Source of the DNA: DATMNI01 sp963817515
GTDB lineage: Bacteria; Acidobacteriota; Terriglobia; Bryobacterales; Bryobacteraceae
Reading direction: 5' to 3'
Length of the DNA stretch: 64,000 bases
Assembly: GCA_963817515.1 (NCBI GenBank)
Contig: CAWFPJ010000013.1
Location: forward strand, 85,217 to 149,216
The position numbers and the translations under genes are program-made. The number at the start of each line of letters is the position of its first letter. Within the stretch, counting starts at the first letter, position 1. Below, piece by piece: positions 40,305-49,072 of the stretch. Under the pieces are notes generated by a model. The model did no database searches, had not been told where the DNA came from, and saw nothing but the letters and a program-made list of their open reading frames with translations.

Positions 40305-41822
40305 TCAAAGCAAGGGGGCTTTGGGGTCCATAGCCTGGCGGTAGAAGCCGTCCTGGGGACTCTTCACAAACCGCACTATGACGTTGGTACCGACGCCATC
40401 GATGTAGTGATAGAGCCACTCCTCATAGCCCTGGGCTGGATGCGTCTCTTTCTCATCCGGCGGCCCATACCTGATGTAGATGCGCCCACGGTCGGTCTTC
40501 CAGCCTTCGAGCCTTGACGCAGGACCGTCGGCATAAGCCCCGTTGGCGTATCCGATACGGCGGTAGTGCTCTTCCTTCATTTCGTTTTCGACCGTGCCCG
40601 GCGTGGGGTCGCGGCGCAGCCAGAATTGCTCGATGAACTTCTCGCGCTCCTCATTGGTCTGGAGGCGCTTGTACGCCGCGCGCTCCTCATCGGTAATGAT
40701 ATACGCGACATCCTCGGTCAGCCATTTCTGGTAAGGCGTCTCCACTTCCCGGCGAAGTATCTCCTCGCGCTTCTGCTTATCCTTCTCCGTCATTTCCTTC
40801 GGAGCGTCTTGCGGCCGCGGTTCGGGCGCGGGCTGCCAGGCGCCAAGCATCGCAGCTGCGGCCACCAGCAGGACGGCGGTTGAAATAACCGGTACCACGC
40901 TTGCGCGCGGCCCTTCAGGTTGATTCAGCAAACGGCGGACTCGTCTCATCAGATTTCCTCCTGTTGCGGCCAGCGCAGGTTCGCGCGCGGACCAGCGGGT
41001 TTCTTCCAGCGCGGTCAGGGTGGCGGCGTATCCATGCGCATCGCCCATCACCGCCACTACCACGTCGTCACAGCAATTCTCACGCTCTGCCCGGATCAGG
41101 TCCGACACCCACCAGACCGCCGGGTGATAGAACAACAGCCCCTCCGCAAACTTCTGCAGCAGGCTCACCAGATAATCACAGCGCCGGACGTGCGCTAATT
41201 CGTGAATCAAAATAGCTTCCACCTGCTGCGCGCTTAGCCCCGTGAGCAGACCGAGGGGCAGCAGAATCACCGGCCGGAAAAAGCCGATGACCACGGGCAC
41301 CTCCGCCAGGCAGGATTCCATCAGTGCCACGGGCCGCGATACCCGCAGCCGTTGGCGAAGACAGCCCAGCCGCGCCTGCCATTCGCCGGGCGCAGGCACC
41401 ACCCCGGTGCGCCGCAAGCGCTGTGCCAGGATCCAGCCACCAATTCCGCGCAGGTAGAAAACCAAGACTCCGGCGGCCCAGAACGGGACAGCCCAAACCA
41501 GTCGCTCGGCGAGGCCTGCGGCGGGTTGCGGCGGTACGGTTAGCGCGCCACTAGCCACGCTGAACGCGGACAGGCTGCGCAATCCAACCACCGGCCCGGG
41601 CTCCGAGGGCCAGAAGTGCGCCAGCGTGAGGCCGAACGCAACCACCATCGCGGCCATCGCCAAACAAGCCAAAGCGTAGCGTGCGGTAGACTTCCGCGCG
41701 GACCGGCGAAGAACCGCCAGCAGCACCAGCCCGATCGCGGCGCCCTCCCACACGAAGTGCGCCAGGGTCAATCCGAGCGCTTTTGCAACCGGCGCTTGCA
41801 TCCAGTTCAGCGGTAGACTCAT
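40305..41822 (-). CDS. M56 (BlaR1-type) membrane metallopeptidase fused to a GWxTD domain
   Basis: 505 residues. The N-terminal part holds four or so membrane helices and the zinc protease motif ILIHELAHVRRCDYL near residue 208, with a third-ligand glutamate in RAERENCCDD. After a further helix (about 305-325) comes a C-terminal periplasmic GWxTD domain: WLTEDVAYIITDEERAAY, FWLRRDPTPG and GWKTDRGRIYIRYGPPDE near residue 440. In BlaR1 an extracellular sensor triggers cleavage of the repressor; here GWxTD replaces the penicillin-binding sensor. It overlaps the BlaI gene by four bases, so the two form a sensor-repressor operon. Confidence 0.9.
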   Translation of the reverse strand: MSLPLNWMQAPVAKALGLTLAHFVWEGAAIGLVLLAVLRRSARKSTARYALACLAMAAMVVAFGLTLAHFWPSEPGPVVGLRSLSAFSVASGALTVPPQPAAGLAERLVWAVPFWAAGVLVFYLRGIGGWILAQRLRRTGVVPAPGEWQARLGCLRQRLRVSRPVALMESCLAEVPVVIGFFRPVILLPLGLLTGLSAQQVEAILIHELAHVRRCDYLVSLLQKFAEGLLFYHPAVWWVSDLIRAERENCCDDVVVAVMGDAHGYAATLTALEETRWSAREPALAATGGNLMRRVRRLLNQPEGPRASVVPVISTAVLLVAAAAMLGAWQPAPEPRPQDAPKEMTEKDKQKREEILRREVETPYQKWLTEDVAYIITDEERAAYKRLQTNEEREKFIEQFWLRRDPTPGTVENEMKEEHYRRIGYANGAYADGPASRLEGWKTDRGRIYIRYGPPDEKETHPAQGYEEWLYHYIDGVGTNVIVRFVKSPQDGFYRQAMDPKAPLL

Positions 41823-42211
41823 CGCCCCTCCTCCGCATAATCGTCCAGCAGTTTCCGGACTTCCGCCAACTCTTCTTTCGACGCTTTACGCGCCGACAAC
41901 GCCCCCAGGATCAGGCTCTTGGCCGAGCCTCCAAACGCGCGCTGCAGCAGATCTCCCGCCAGTTGGCGCTGGGTCCATTCGCGCGGCTGGCTGGCCTCAT
42001 AAACGTGTGCGCGCTGCTTCTCATTACGGCGCACCAATCCCTTCTCCGTCATGATCTGCAGCATCTTCAGAATGGTTGTGTATTGCGTTGGCTTACGCCG
42101 GTGAATGGCCTCATGGACATCGCGAACGGTGCTGGCCCCGCGGCTCCAAAGCACCGTGAGGATTTCCAGTTCCGCGTCTGTGGGCCTGGGTAATTCAGTG
42201 CGCCGGACCAT
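41819..42211 (-). CDS. BlaI/MecI-family transcriptional repressor
   Basis: 130 residues from the ATG at 42211; an ATG at 42223 adds four residues but falls inside the -10 element. A winged-helix fold is seen with LPRPTDAELEILTVLWSRG, VRDVHEAIHRRKPTQYTTIL (recognition helix) and NEKQRAHVYEA, followed by the dimerisation helix region. It should bind a palindrome in its own promoter and be inactivated by the M56 partner gene, which overlaps by four bases. The regulated genes besides the operon itself are unknown. Confidence 0.9.
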   Translation of the reverse strand: MVRRTELPRPTDAELEILTVLWSRGASTVRDVHEAIHRRKPTQYTTILKMLQIMTEKGLVRRNEKQRAHVYEASQPREWTQRQLAGDLLQRAFGGSAKSLILGALSARKASKEELAEVRKLLDDYAEEGR

Positions 42212-42219
42212 ATACGAAG

Positions 42220-42248
42220 ACATTACTACGAAGACTATCGTATGTCAA
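42220..42248 (-). promoter_or_regulatory. strong sigma-70 promoter of the BlaI-M56 operon
   Basis: TTGACA at 42243-42248, a 17-base spacer and TAATGT at 42220-42225. Transcription should start at about 42212-42213, one or two bases before the ATG at 42211, so the BlaI message is probably leaderless. Confidence 0.6.
42227..42242. promoter_or_regulatory. palindrome in the spacer of the BlaI promoter
   Basis: TACGA-agacta-TCGTA is a perfect inverted repeat sitting between the -35 and -10 elements, where a bound repressor would block polymerase. The outer bases resemble BlaI/MecI operators (TACTAC...). A related TACGAAGAC half repeats at 42213-42221. Confidence 0.55.
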
Positions 42249-42270
42249 GCGTCAATTGCCGCGCCGGATT

Positions 42271-43861
42271 TTACTCCAGCGTGAAGGTCAACAGGCTTCG
42301 GCCCGCCGTAATCGCAATGTACTGCTTGCCGTTGAACTCATAACTGATTGGATTCGCGTAGACCGGCGCGCCTGCCTGGAAATTCCAGAGCGGTTTGCCG
42401 GTGGCGGCGTCCAACGCAAAGATGTTGCCTTCGGGGGCGCCGCCGAATACCAGGCCTCCGGCGGTGGAAAGCACGCCGGCCCACGGTGGCCCGTGCAGCG
42501 GAAACTCCCATCGCTCCACGTCCGGTCAGCGCATCGAGCGCCTTGATGGAACCGGATGGCTCCACGCCGGGGATACCGCGCATGCCGCCGGCGCTGAAGT
42601 AATTGCCGGCTATGTATTCGGCCGTGGCGCGATAAAAGACGGTCCCTTCGTGGCGCGCGGCGACGTATAGCAGCCGCGTCTCGGGACTGTACGACGGGCT
42701 GTTCCAGTTAGTGGCGCCGTGAATGCCGGGATACACCAGGGTGCCTTCGGGTTTGGGCTCCGTGCCGGGTAGCAGCCTGGGGCGTCCATGGGCGTCCAGA
42801 CCGGCGGCCCACGTCTGTTTGGCGTAGGGCTTGCCCAGAAGAAACTCGCCGGTTTGCCGGTCCAGCACGTAGAAGAATCCGTTGCGATTGGCGACGATCA
42901 CCAGCTTGCGCGGCGTCTGGCTCAACTGGCCGTCAAAGGGCGCGTCGAGCAGGATGGGGACATGATTGGCGTCCCAATCGTGGGTATCGTGCGGCGTGAA
43001 CTGGAAGTGCCACTTCCGCTTGCCGCTGTCAGCATCGAGCGCCAGAAGCGATGCGGAATAGAGGTTGTCGCCAGCGCGCGGGCCGCCGTCGTAATCCGGT
43101 CCGGGGTTGCCGGTGCCCCAGTAGAGAAGATTCAGGGCCGGGTCATAGGAGCCGGTCATCCAGGTTCCGGCCGATCCGGTTTTCCAGGAGTCGCCGGCCC
43201 AGGTCTGGTGGCCGGGGTCGCCCGCGGCTGGTACGGTCCAGAAGCGCCAGAGCCGCGCGCCGCTGCCGGCGCTGTAGGCATCGAGGAAACCGCGAATTCC
43301 GTATTCTCCGCCCGAGATTCCCACGACCACTTTGTCCCGCAGCGCCAACGGCGCGCCCGTGATGGAGTAGCCGGTCTTGTAATCGGCCACGGTCACATCC
43401 CACAGCAGGTGGCCGGTCTTGGCGTCGAGCGCAAGCAGGTGCGCATCGAGCGTGCCCAGGAAGACGGTGCCTCCCAGGATGGCCAAGCCGCGGTTCACCT
43501 GGCCGCAGCAGGTTTTGACATCGCTCGGCACCGGGCGGCGGAAGATCCAGAGAGGGCGGCCGGTGCGCAGGTCCAGGGCGGCGGCATGGCTCGGCGGCTC
43601 CGAGATGTACATGACGCCGTCGGCCACGATGGGTGTGGCTTCGAACTGGTTCAGGTCGTTGGTCTGGTAGATCCACGCCGGTCTCAGGCGCGCGACGTTG
43701 GCGCGGTTGATGGCCTTCAGCGCGGAATAGCGGTGGCCGGCATAACTGCCGGAATAGGTAAGCCAACTGGCCGGTTCGGAAGCAGCGGCGGCAATCCGTT
43801 CGTAGGCAACCTGGCCGCGCAGGACGCATGCCAATCCGCAGAAGAGCAGCAGGCGCCTCAT
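42271..43861 (-). CDS. PQQ-dependent alcohol dehydrogenase (quinoprotein propeller), frame-disrupted
   Basis: About 530 residues over two frames. A signal peptide (LLLFCGLACVLRG) is followed by an eight-bladed PQQ propeller: WLTYSGSYAGHRYSALKAIN, tryptophan-rich blades, the vicinal cysteines in VKTCCGQVNRG, and the catalytic aspartate region THDWDANHVPIL. The residue two after that aspartate is Asn, not the Asp that marks lanthanide XoxF enzymes, so calcium is more likely. The frame is lost near 42523 (ALDALTG), and VERWEFPLHGPPWAG resumes one frame over through the end. Removing one base repairs it. It overlaps the dihaem cytochrome gene by four bases. Confidence 0.85.
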
Positions 43862-44622
43862 GGTCCACCCTGCAACGAACTCAGGAAGGCGACGACGTCC
43901 TGAACTTCAGATTCAGATAAAATACTCCGATAGTCCGGCATGGGCGACTTGCCCCAGTCCTTATGCAACTCCTGAAGTTCGTCCTTGTTCAAGGAATAGA
44001 GGCGGTCGGAATAGTCGCGGATCTGGATGGTGAAGGCGTCCTCGTTGACGCGGACGCCGGTGATCTGGCGGCCGTCACTGGCGATGGCGCGCACCTGCAG
44101 GAAATTATCGGGCATGAAGATGACCCTGCGGTAGACGGCGAATGTCTCCGGCACGTCTGCCTGGGGGTCGAGCAGCGAAGTCCGCAGGTACGCCGGACTG
44201 CGGCGGGCGCCGATCTCGGTGAGGTCCGGGCCCATGTGTCCGCCGCGAGGGCCAACCGTATGGCACTGGCCGCAGTTGCCTTTGGACCAGAAGAGCCGCT
44301 CTCCGTTGGCGCGATCTCCGGCAAGCTGCGGCGGCAGGGAGCGGGCCAGACCACGGACGTAGGCCACGAGCCGGCGGTTTTCTTCCTCCGTCATGCGCGT
44401 GCCCGGCATCTGGGTTCCGGGGATGCCTTGGGTGATGATGGCGGAGAGGGCGGCATCATCGGGCGCGCGCGGCAACTTGCGGACGGCGAGGTTCGATCCG
44501 CGGCCGCCATCGCCGTCAGGGCCGTGGCAGGGGGCGCAGTGAGTGCGGAAGAGGAGTTCTCCGGTTCCGGCTGGCCACGCCATGCACGGGGACAGCAGGA
44601 TCCAGAGAACGGCCTTCCGCAT
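43858..44622 (-). CDS. dihaem cytochrome c, electron acceptor of the PQQ enzyme
   Basis: 254 residues with a signal peptide (AVLWILLSPCMAWPAG). Two cytochrome c domains: CAPCH at residues 29-33, with a downstream methionine candidate in GTQMPGTRM, and CGQCH at 117-121, followed by GPDLTEIGARRSPAYL. The second half is the type fused or paired with PQQ dehydrogenases. The stop overlaps the dehydrogenase start by four bases, so it probably passes electrons from the quinoprotein to the respiratory chain. A dispersed repeat lies about 30 bases upstream of its start. Confidence 0.9.
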   Translation of the reverse strand: MRKAVLWILLSPCMAWPAGTGELLFRTHCAPCHGPDGDGGRGSNLAVRKLPRAPDDAALSAIITQGIPGTQMPGTRMTEEENRRLVAYVRGLARSLPPQLAGDRANGERLFWSKGNCGQCHTVGPRGGHMGPDLTEIGARRSPAYLRTSLLDPQADVPETFAVYRRVIFMPDNFLQVRAIASDGRQITGVRVNEDAFTIQIRDYSDRLYSLNKDELQELHKDWGKSPMPDYRSILSESEVQDVVAFLSSLQGGP

Positions 44623-44653
44623 CGTTGCTATTAGAGCACAGGCGGGTTGTAAA

Positions 44654-44676
44654 CCGCTCCCTCACGGTCGCGGCTC
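44654..44676. repeat. dispersed 23-bp repeat, copy 2
   Basis: Identical over 23 bases to 24351-24373. It sits in the 80-base gap between the cytochrome gene start (44622) and the TonB receptor stop (44703), beginning 26 bases past that stop on the receptor strand. Relative to the receptor it is in the opposite orientation from copy 1. Confidence 0.6.
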
Positions 44677-44702
44677 TGTGGCGCTCCGCGTGTATTGGGG
44701 GC

Positions 44703-47700
44703 TTAGAAGATAAAGCGCAGGGCGACCTGCATACGCCGGGCGTTGGTGCCGTCCGGGAAGCCCTGGGAAGCGCTACCGGTGCCGAGTAGCGACACGCCGC
44801 CCGTCAGCACCGGCTTCAGAATATTGCCGGTAACGCTGTAGGCGGCGGTCTGAATGCTGGTGTTGTGAATGGTGTTGAAGGCGTTGAAAGCTTCGAAGGA
44901 CAGGTTAGCCTTCACACGCTCGCCGAAAGGAAGGCTGCGGGTGATGCGCGCGTCCACATTGTAGATCCGGTCGATATCAAGGCTGTCGACCGGCAGGAAG
45001 GGGACGCGGTTCCAGCCGCCGGAACCGTTCAGAGTGCCGTAGGCCAGGGCGAGGCCGGCGAACTCGGCGCCGGCGGCGGTACTTGGAGCGAGGATGGTGG
45101 CGGATGCCGGATGGGAGGAGGCCAGCGTGGTGATGGCGGACAGTTCCCAGCCGTTCACGAAGTACTTGGCGAAGGTGGAAGTGCTGGTGGTGAACGTGGG
45201 TCTCCACAGCCAATTCAAGGACAGGCGGTGGCGCTGGTCCAGGGTGGAAGATCCCTTGTCCAGAGCGTAGTTGCCGTTGAACGTAGCATTGTTAAACGTA
45301 TTGGAGATGTTGTTGCTTGCGCCTTGTTCGTTGCCATCGTCGATGGCATGCGACCAGGTGTAATTCAACTGGGCGCTCAAGCCATGAGACATGCGCTTTT
45401 GCACCTGGACGGCGAGGGCGTTGTACCAGGATTGCCCGCCGTTTTCGATCGACAGGATCTTGCCGTAGCGGGTGTCCGGACGGTTGGCGAAGAGGAAAAG
45501 CGGCGTGCTGAAGGTGCTCACATTGTTACCCGTGGCGTCCTGAATGATGTAAGTGTAGGACTGCGAAGTGGGCGGCCCGAGATTCAGGTCGCGCTGGGTA
45601 TAGAGGCCGATACCGCGGGTCCAGATGTAGCTCACGGTGACGGCCAGATCGCGAGTCAACTGGTGGTCCAGGGCGAGGGTGCCCTGTTGAGTGTACGGGG
45701 CACGGAAGTTCGGATCGGCAACATTGAGATTGATGGTGCCGGTAGGCAAACCGGTGGCGCTGGGAAGAACGCCGTTGAAGACTGGCGCCCCCGCTTGGGT
45801 GTTGTTGATGGAAATGGCGGTCTGATACTTGCCGTTGCCAAGGAAGAGCGTGTCCAGCATGTTGCCATGCAGACGCGCGTAATAGATGCCGTAGCCGACA
45901 CGGAGCACGGTGCGATCGTTAAAGCCATAAGACAAGCTCGCGCGCGGAGCGAAATCTTTGTTGGGGGAGGGGATATGGCCGGTCAGCGGGTAGTCCGGAT
46001 TAGTAATGGTAGGCTGCGGAACCCAGGTCTTCTCGTAACGGAGGCCGTAGTTGAAAGTCAGGTGCCGGTTAAGCTTCCAGGTATCCTGGGCGTAGAAGTT
46101 GATGTCGGTGGTGCGGATGTTCTGGATGGGATTTCCGAACTGCTGGCTGAAAGTGGAATAGCTCTTGACCCCCGCGGTGTTGTCGGTGAAATCGCGGGCG
46201 AAGCCGGTGAGGTTGGTGTAGCTGTAGCTGCCGAACTGGTTAAAGAGCTGGTTCATCCAATCCTGGGTTGTCGAGTAGTCGACGCCAAACTTGGCTGAGT
46301 GTGCGCCGTGGGTCCAGCTATAGTTGTCCACGAGCTGGAAGCGGTTTTCGCTGGGATAGGTGCGGGGATAAGCCTGCGCCGCGCCAACGGTGGAGCCGGC
46401 GACCGTGATGTAGGTGGCGCCGGTTTCCGTCGGAAAGAGATCGGAAGCGCTGGGATCGGAAAGACGGTCCTTAAACCAGCCGAAGCGGAATTCGTTGACC
46501 GAAGCGGCGGTGGGAACCGCGGTCCAGGATGCTTTGCCGTAGCGGTCCTCTACCGTGGAATTGCCATTGTTGCCAAGGGCGGCGCCGCCGGTGAGCACGG
46601 CCTGAGTCTGGATGCCGTGCGGCGAGCGCCAGTGCATCGCGTTCATATCGACGCTGACGGTGTTGCGGTCGTTGACATGCCAGTCAAGTTTGCCAAAACC
46701 AATATCCTGTTTGTAAGTGCGCGGCACCAGCACATTCATCTGCTTCTGGATGAAATTGATGGCCGCAGTGCACTGCGCAGCGGTGGCGCCGGTGGCTCCA
46801 CCAATGGTGCAGTTGGATGCCGGAATGAAGTTGCCGGTGGCATCGGACAAGGAGTTGTTGACGATGCGGTTCAGAGCCGGGAAACTGCGGTCCGTGAAAT
46901 CGAAATTCACAAAGTAGAAGAGCTTGTCTTTTTTCAGTGCGCCACCCAACGACGCGCCCGCGGTGTGCCGCCATTCCGGCAGATTATAGCCGTTGGCATA
47001 GCGGTCGGTAGCCTCGAGAGTGCGATTGCGGAAGAACCAGTAGCCGGTGCCATGGGTAGTGTTCTGGCCGCTCTTGGTGACGGTGTTGATCACGCCGCCC
47101 AGGGCCCGGCCAAACTCGGCCGAGAAACCGTTCGAGAGCACCTGGAATTCCTGCACCGCGTCCTGCGAGATCTGGCTGCCGATGCGCGTGCGGCCGGCGT
47201 TTTCGTTGTAGAAGCTTTCGGTGGTGTCGTTGCCATCGGTCAGGAACGAGTTGCCCATGGCGATGCCGCGAAAGGAAATCAGGCCGAATTCGCCGTCGTT
47301 GGTGACGGCGGGAGTCAGCAGGACGAAAGAATCGACGCGGCGGCCGTTGATGGGCAGGCTGTCGATCTGGTCCTGGTTGACGGTGGAAGTGACGCCGCTC
47401 TTGGTGTCTTCCACCATGGGAGCCTCAGCGGTGACATCAACCTGAGTGGTGGCGGTACCCACTTGAAGTGCGATCTTGAAATCTACCGTCTGGCCAACCG
47501 CGACAGTGAAGTCTTTAACCTCCCAGCGTATTGAAGCCCGGTTTGCTGACGCTGACGCTATAGCCTGCCGCCGGAACCAGCGCGGGCGCCGAGAAAACGC
47601 CGGCGTCGGTGGTTTGCATCGTGCGCTTGATGCCCCTGGAATCGTTCGACACGACGACGGTGGCGTCGGGGATGCTGGAGCCCGATGCGTCACGAACGGT

Positions 47701-47793
47701 ACCCGAGACGCCGCCCAGCCCGGCGACGGCCTGCGCATACGCTGCCACGGAACTGGCGAGCGTAAAAATGCCTATAGCGACTGCTTTCCTCAT
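44703..47793 (-). CDS. Oar-like TonB-dependent receptor, frame-disrupted in regulatory domain
   Basis: About 1030 residues. A signal peptide (AVAIGIFTLASSVAAYAQ) and the first part of the regulatory domain (GVSGTVRDASGSSIPDATVV, ending GYSVSVSKPGFN) are in one frame; from about 47528 the protein continues one frame over with RWEVKDFTVAVGQTVDFKIA. Removing one base in ttcaatacgctgg restores continuity. The plug has LPINGRRVDSFVLLTP and AEFGRALGGVINTVTKSG; the barrel ends MQVALRFIF. A strong promoter is upstream. It is the fourth receptor of this type in the window and follows, on the same strand, no obvious substrate gene except the PQQ pair downstream. Confidence 0.88.
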
Positions 47794-47827
47794 GTGGTTT
47801 GATTTCCTTTTGAGACCCTAACTTCTG

Positions 47828-47856
47828 AATATAAGGATACCAGGAATAGGTTTCAA
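47828..47856 (-). promoter_or_regulatory. sigma-70 promoter of TonB receptor gene
   Basis: TTGAAA at 47851-47856, exactly 17 bases, then TATATT at 47828-47833. Transcription would start near 47821, leaving a leader of about 28 bases with AAAGGAA before the ATG at 47793. Confidence 0.65.
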
Positions 47857-47909
47857 TTGTATTAACCGGCAATCAATTTGGGGATTGCGCACGCCGCGGC
47901 AGCGTGGAG

Positions 47910-48719
47910 TTACGCGAAGAATTCGCCTTCGGCCACGATCTCCGCCGGCCCCGTCAAATACACGTCGTCTTCAAGTCGAAGATTCAAAGGTCCGGCGGGC
48001 GTCAGCACGCGCACGGGAGACTTCGCCATCCCTCGCAGCACTGCCGTGAAGGCCGCGCCTGTACTGCCGGTACCAGAACTCATAGTCTCCCCCGCCCCGC
48101 GCTCGTAGAAACGCACGTCGATGGTATGCTCATCCACGAACTTGATGAATGAGACGTTGGTGCGCTTCGGAAAATGCGGATGAGATTCGATCTCGGCGCC
48201 CATCGCCCGCCAGTCGAAATCGAAATCCTCCACGGGCACGGCGCACTGCGGATTGCCCACCCATACCAGGGTCACGTCGCGCGGACCTCCCGTCACGAGA
48301 AGATCGAACCGCGCGCCGGTGACTTCCGGCCGCCCCATGTTCATCTCGAACTCGAAGTTGAGGCCGTTGCGGTTGAGTAAGCGCAGCGTCTTAACTCCGG
48401 CTCCGGTCCGGATTCGCACGGCATGGTTGGCTTGAACACCGCCGGCTCGGTCGTGCAGGACCAGAAACGCGGCGGCGCAGCGGGTGCCGTTGCCGGAGAT
48501 CTCGGCCGCGCTGCCATCGGAATTATAGAGCTGAATGGCGGCGTCGGCCTCGCCATCGTTCGCGGGATCGACCAGCATCCAGCCATCGGCGCCCACGCCG
48601 GTGTGGCGGTCGCAAATGGCGCGGGCCAGCGCGACATGGCCGTTCTCCGGAGCGTCTTTGCGCCAGGTCAGCAGAAAATCATTTCTGGCCCCGTGGGCCT
48701 TGGTGAATGGGACCTTCAC
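47910..48719 (-). CDS. DapF-family racemase/epimerase homologue with Ser in place of both catalytic Cys
   Basis: 269 residues aligned over the whole diaminopimelate epimerase fold. Substrate-binding landmarks remain (ARNDF, LYNSDGS, VGNPQC, KRTNVSF, ERGAGET). The two catalytic positions, cysteines 73 and 217 in the E. coli enzyme (CGNG and ACGSG), read ISGNGTR (Ser75) and SSGTGS (Ser215) here. So the fold is DapF-like but two-base proton transfer by cysteine is impossible; serine could still act in one direction, or the enzyme may work differently. It may be a lineage variant. It overlaps the YbjQ-type gene by four bases, at the end of a long minus-strand run. Confidence 0.82.
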   Translation of the reverse strand: MKVPFTKAHGARNDFLLTWRKDAPENGHVALARAICDRHTGVGADGWMLVDPANDGEADAAIQLYNSDGSAAEISGNGTRCAAAFLVLHDRAGGVQANHAVRIRTGAGVKTLRLLNRNGLNFEFEMNMGRPEVTGARFDLLVTGGPRDVTLVWVGNPQCAVPVEDFDFDWRAMGAEIESHPHFPKRTNVSFIKFVDEHTIDVRFYERGAGETMSSGTGSTGAAFTAVLRGMAKSPVRVLTPAGPLNLRLEDDVYLTGPAEIVAEGEFFA

Positions 48720-49072
48720 CGGCGCTCCGGCTCAGGGCTGCCACTCGGTTCAACCAGTACGGCGGTTCCGTAAGCCAGCACCTCGGTTACGCCCTGCATG
48801 ATCTCAGTGGCGTCATAGCGGGCGCAGATGATGGCGTTGGCCCCCATCTGGCCGGCGTGCTGAATCATGAGCTCGAACGCGTCCTGCCGGGTCTGCTCGC
48901 ACAGGTTGCTGAAGAGCGAGATGTTGCCGCCGACGATGGTCTGCAGACTCGCTCCGAGAGTGCCCAGAATGGAGCGCGAGCGCACGACGATTCCGCGCAC
49001 GATGCCGAAGTTGCGCTTCACGCGGAAGCCGGGTAGTTCTAATGCGGTGGTGACGTTTTCATGGGGTACCAC
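48716..49072 (-). CDS. YbjQ/UPF0145-family protein
   Basis: 118 residues. The family pattern is clear: LELPGFRVKRNFGIVRGIVV at the start, then SRSILGTLGASLQTIVGGNI, TRQDAFELMIQHAGQMGANA and ICARYDATEIMQGVTEVLAYGTAV. The protein forms pentameric rings in known structures; its function is unknown. It overlaps the DapF-like gene by four bases and the glycosyltransferase gene by 14, so it belongs to the same transcript. Confidence 0.9.
   Translation of the reverse strand: MVPHENVTTALELPGFRVKRNFGIVRGIVVRSRSILGTLGASLQTIVGGNISLFSNLCEQTRQDAFELMIQHAGQMGANAIICARYDATEIMQGVTEVLAYGTAVLVEPSGSPEPERR

Noticed and set aside
42338..43861. Lanthanide-type (XoxF) methanol dehydrogenase
   Set aside because: The residue two after the catalytic aspartate is Asn, not Asp, and no methanol oxidation partner genes are adjacent.
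44865..47534. Two long plus-strand frames opposite the fourth TonB receptor
   Set aside because: Mirror frames without motifs; the minus strand encodes plug and barrel continuously.
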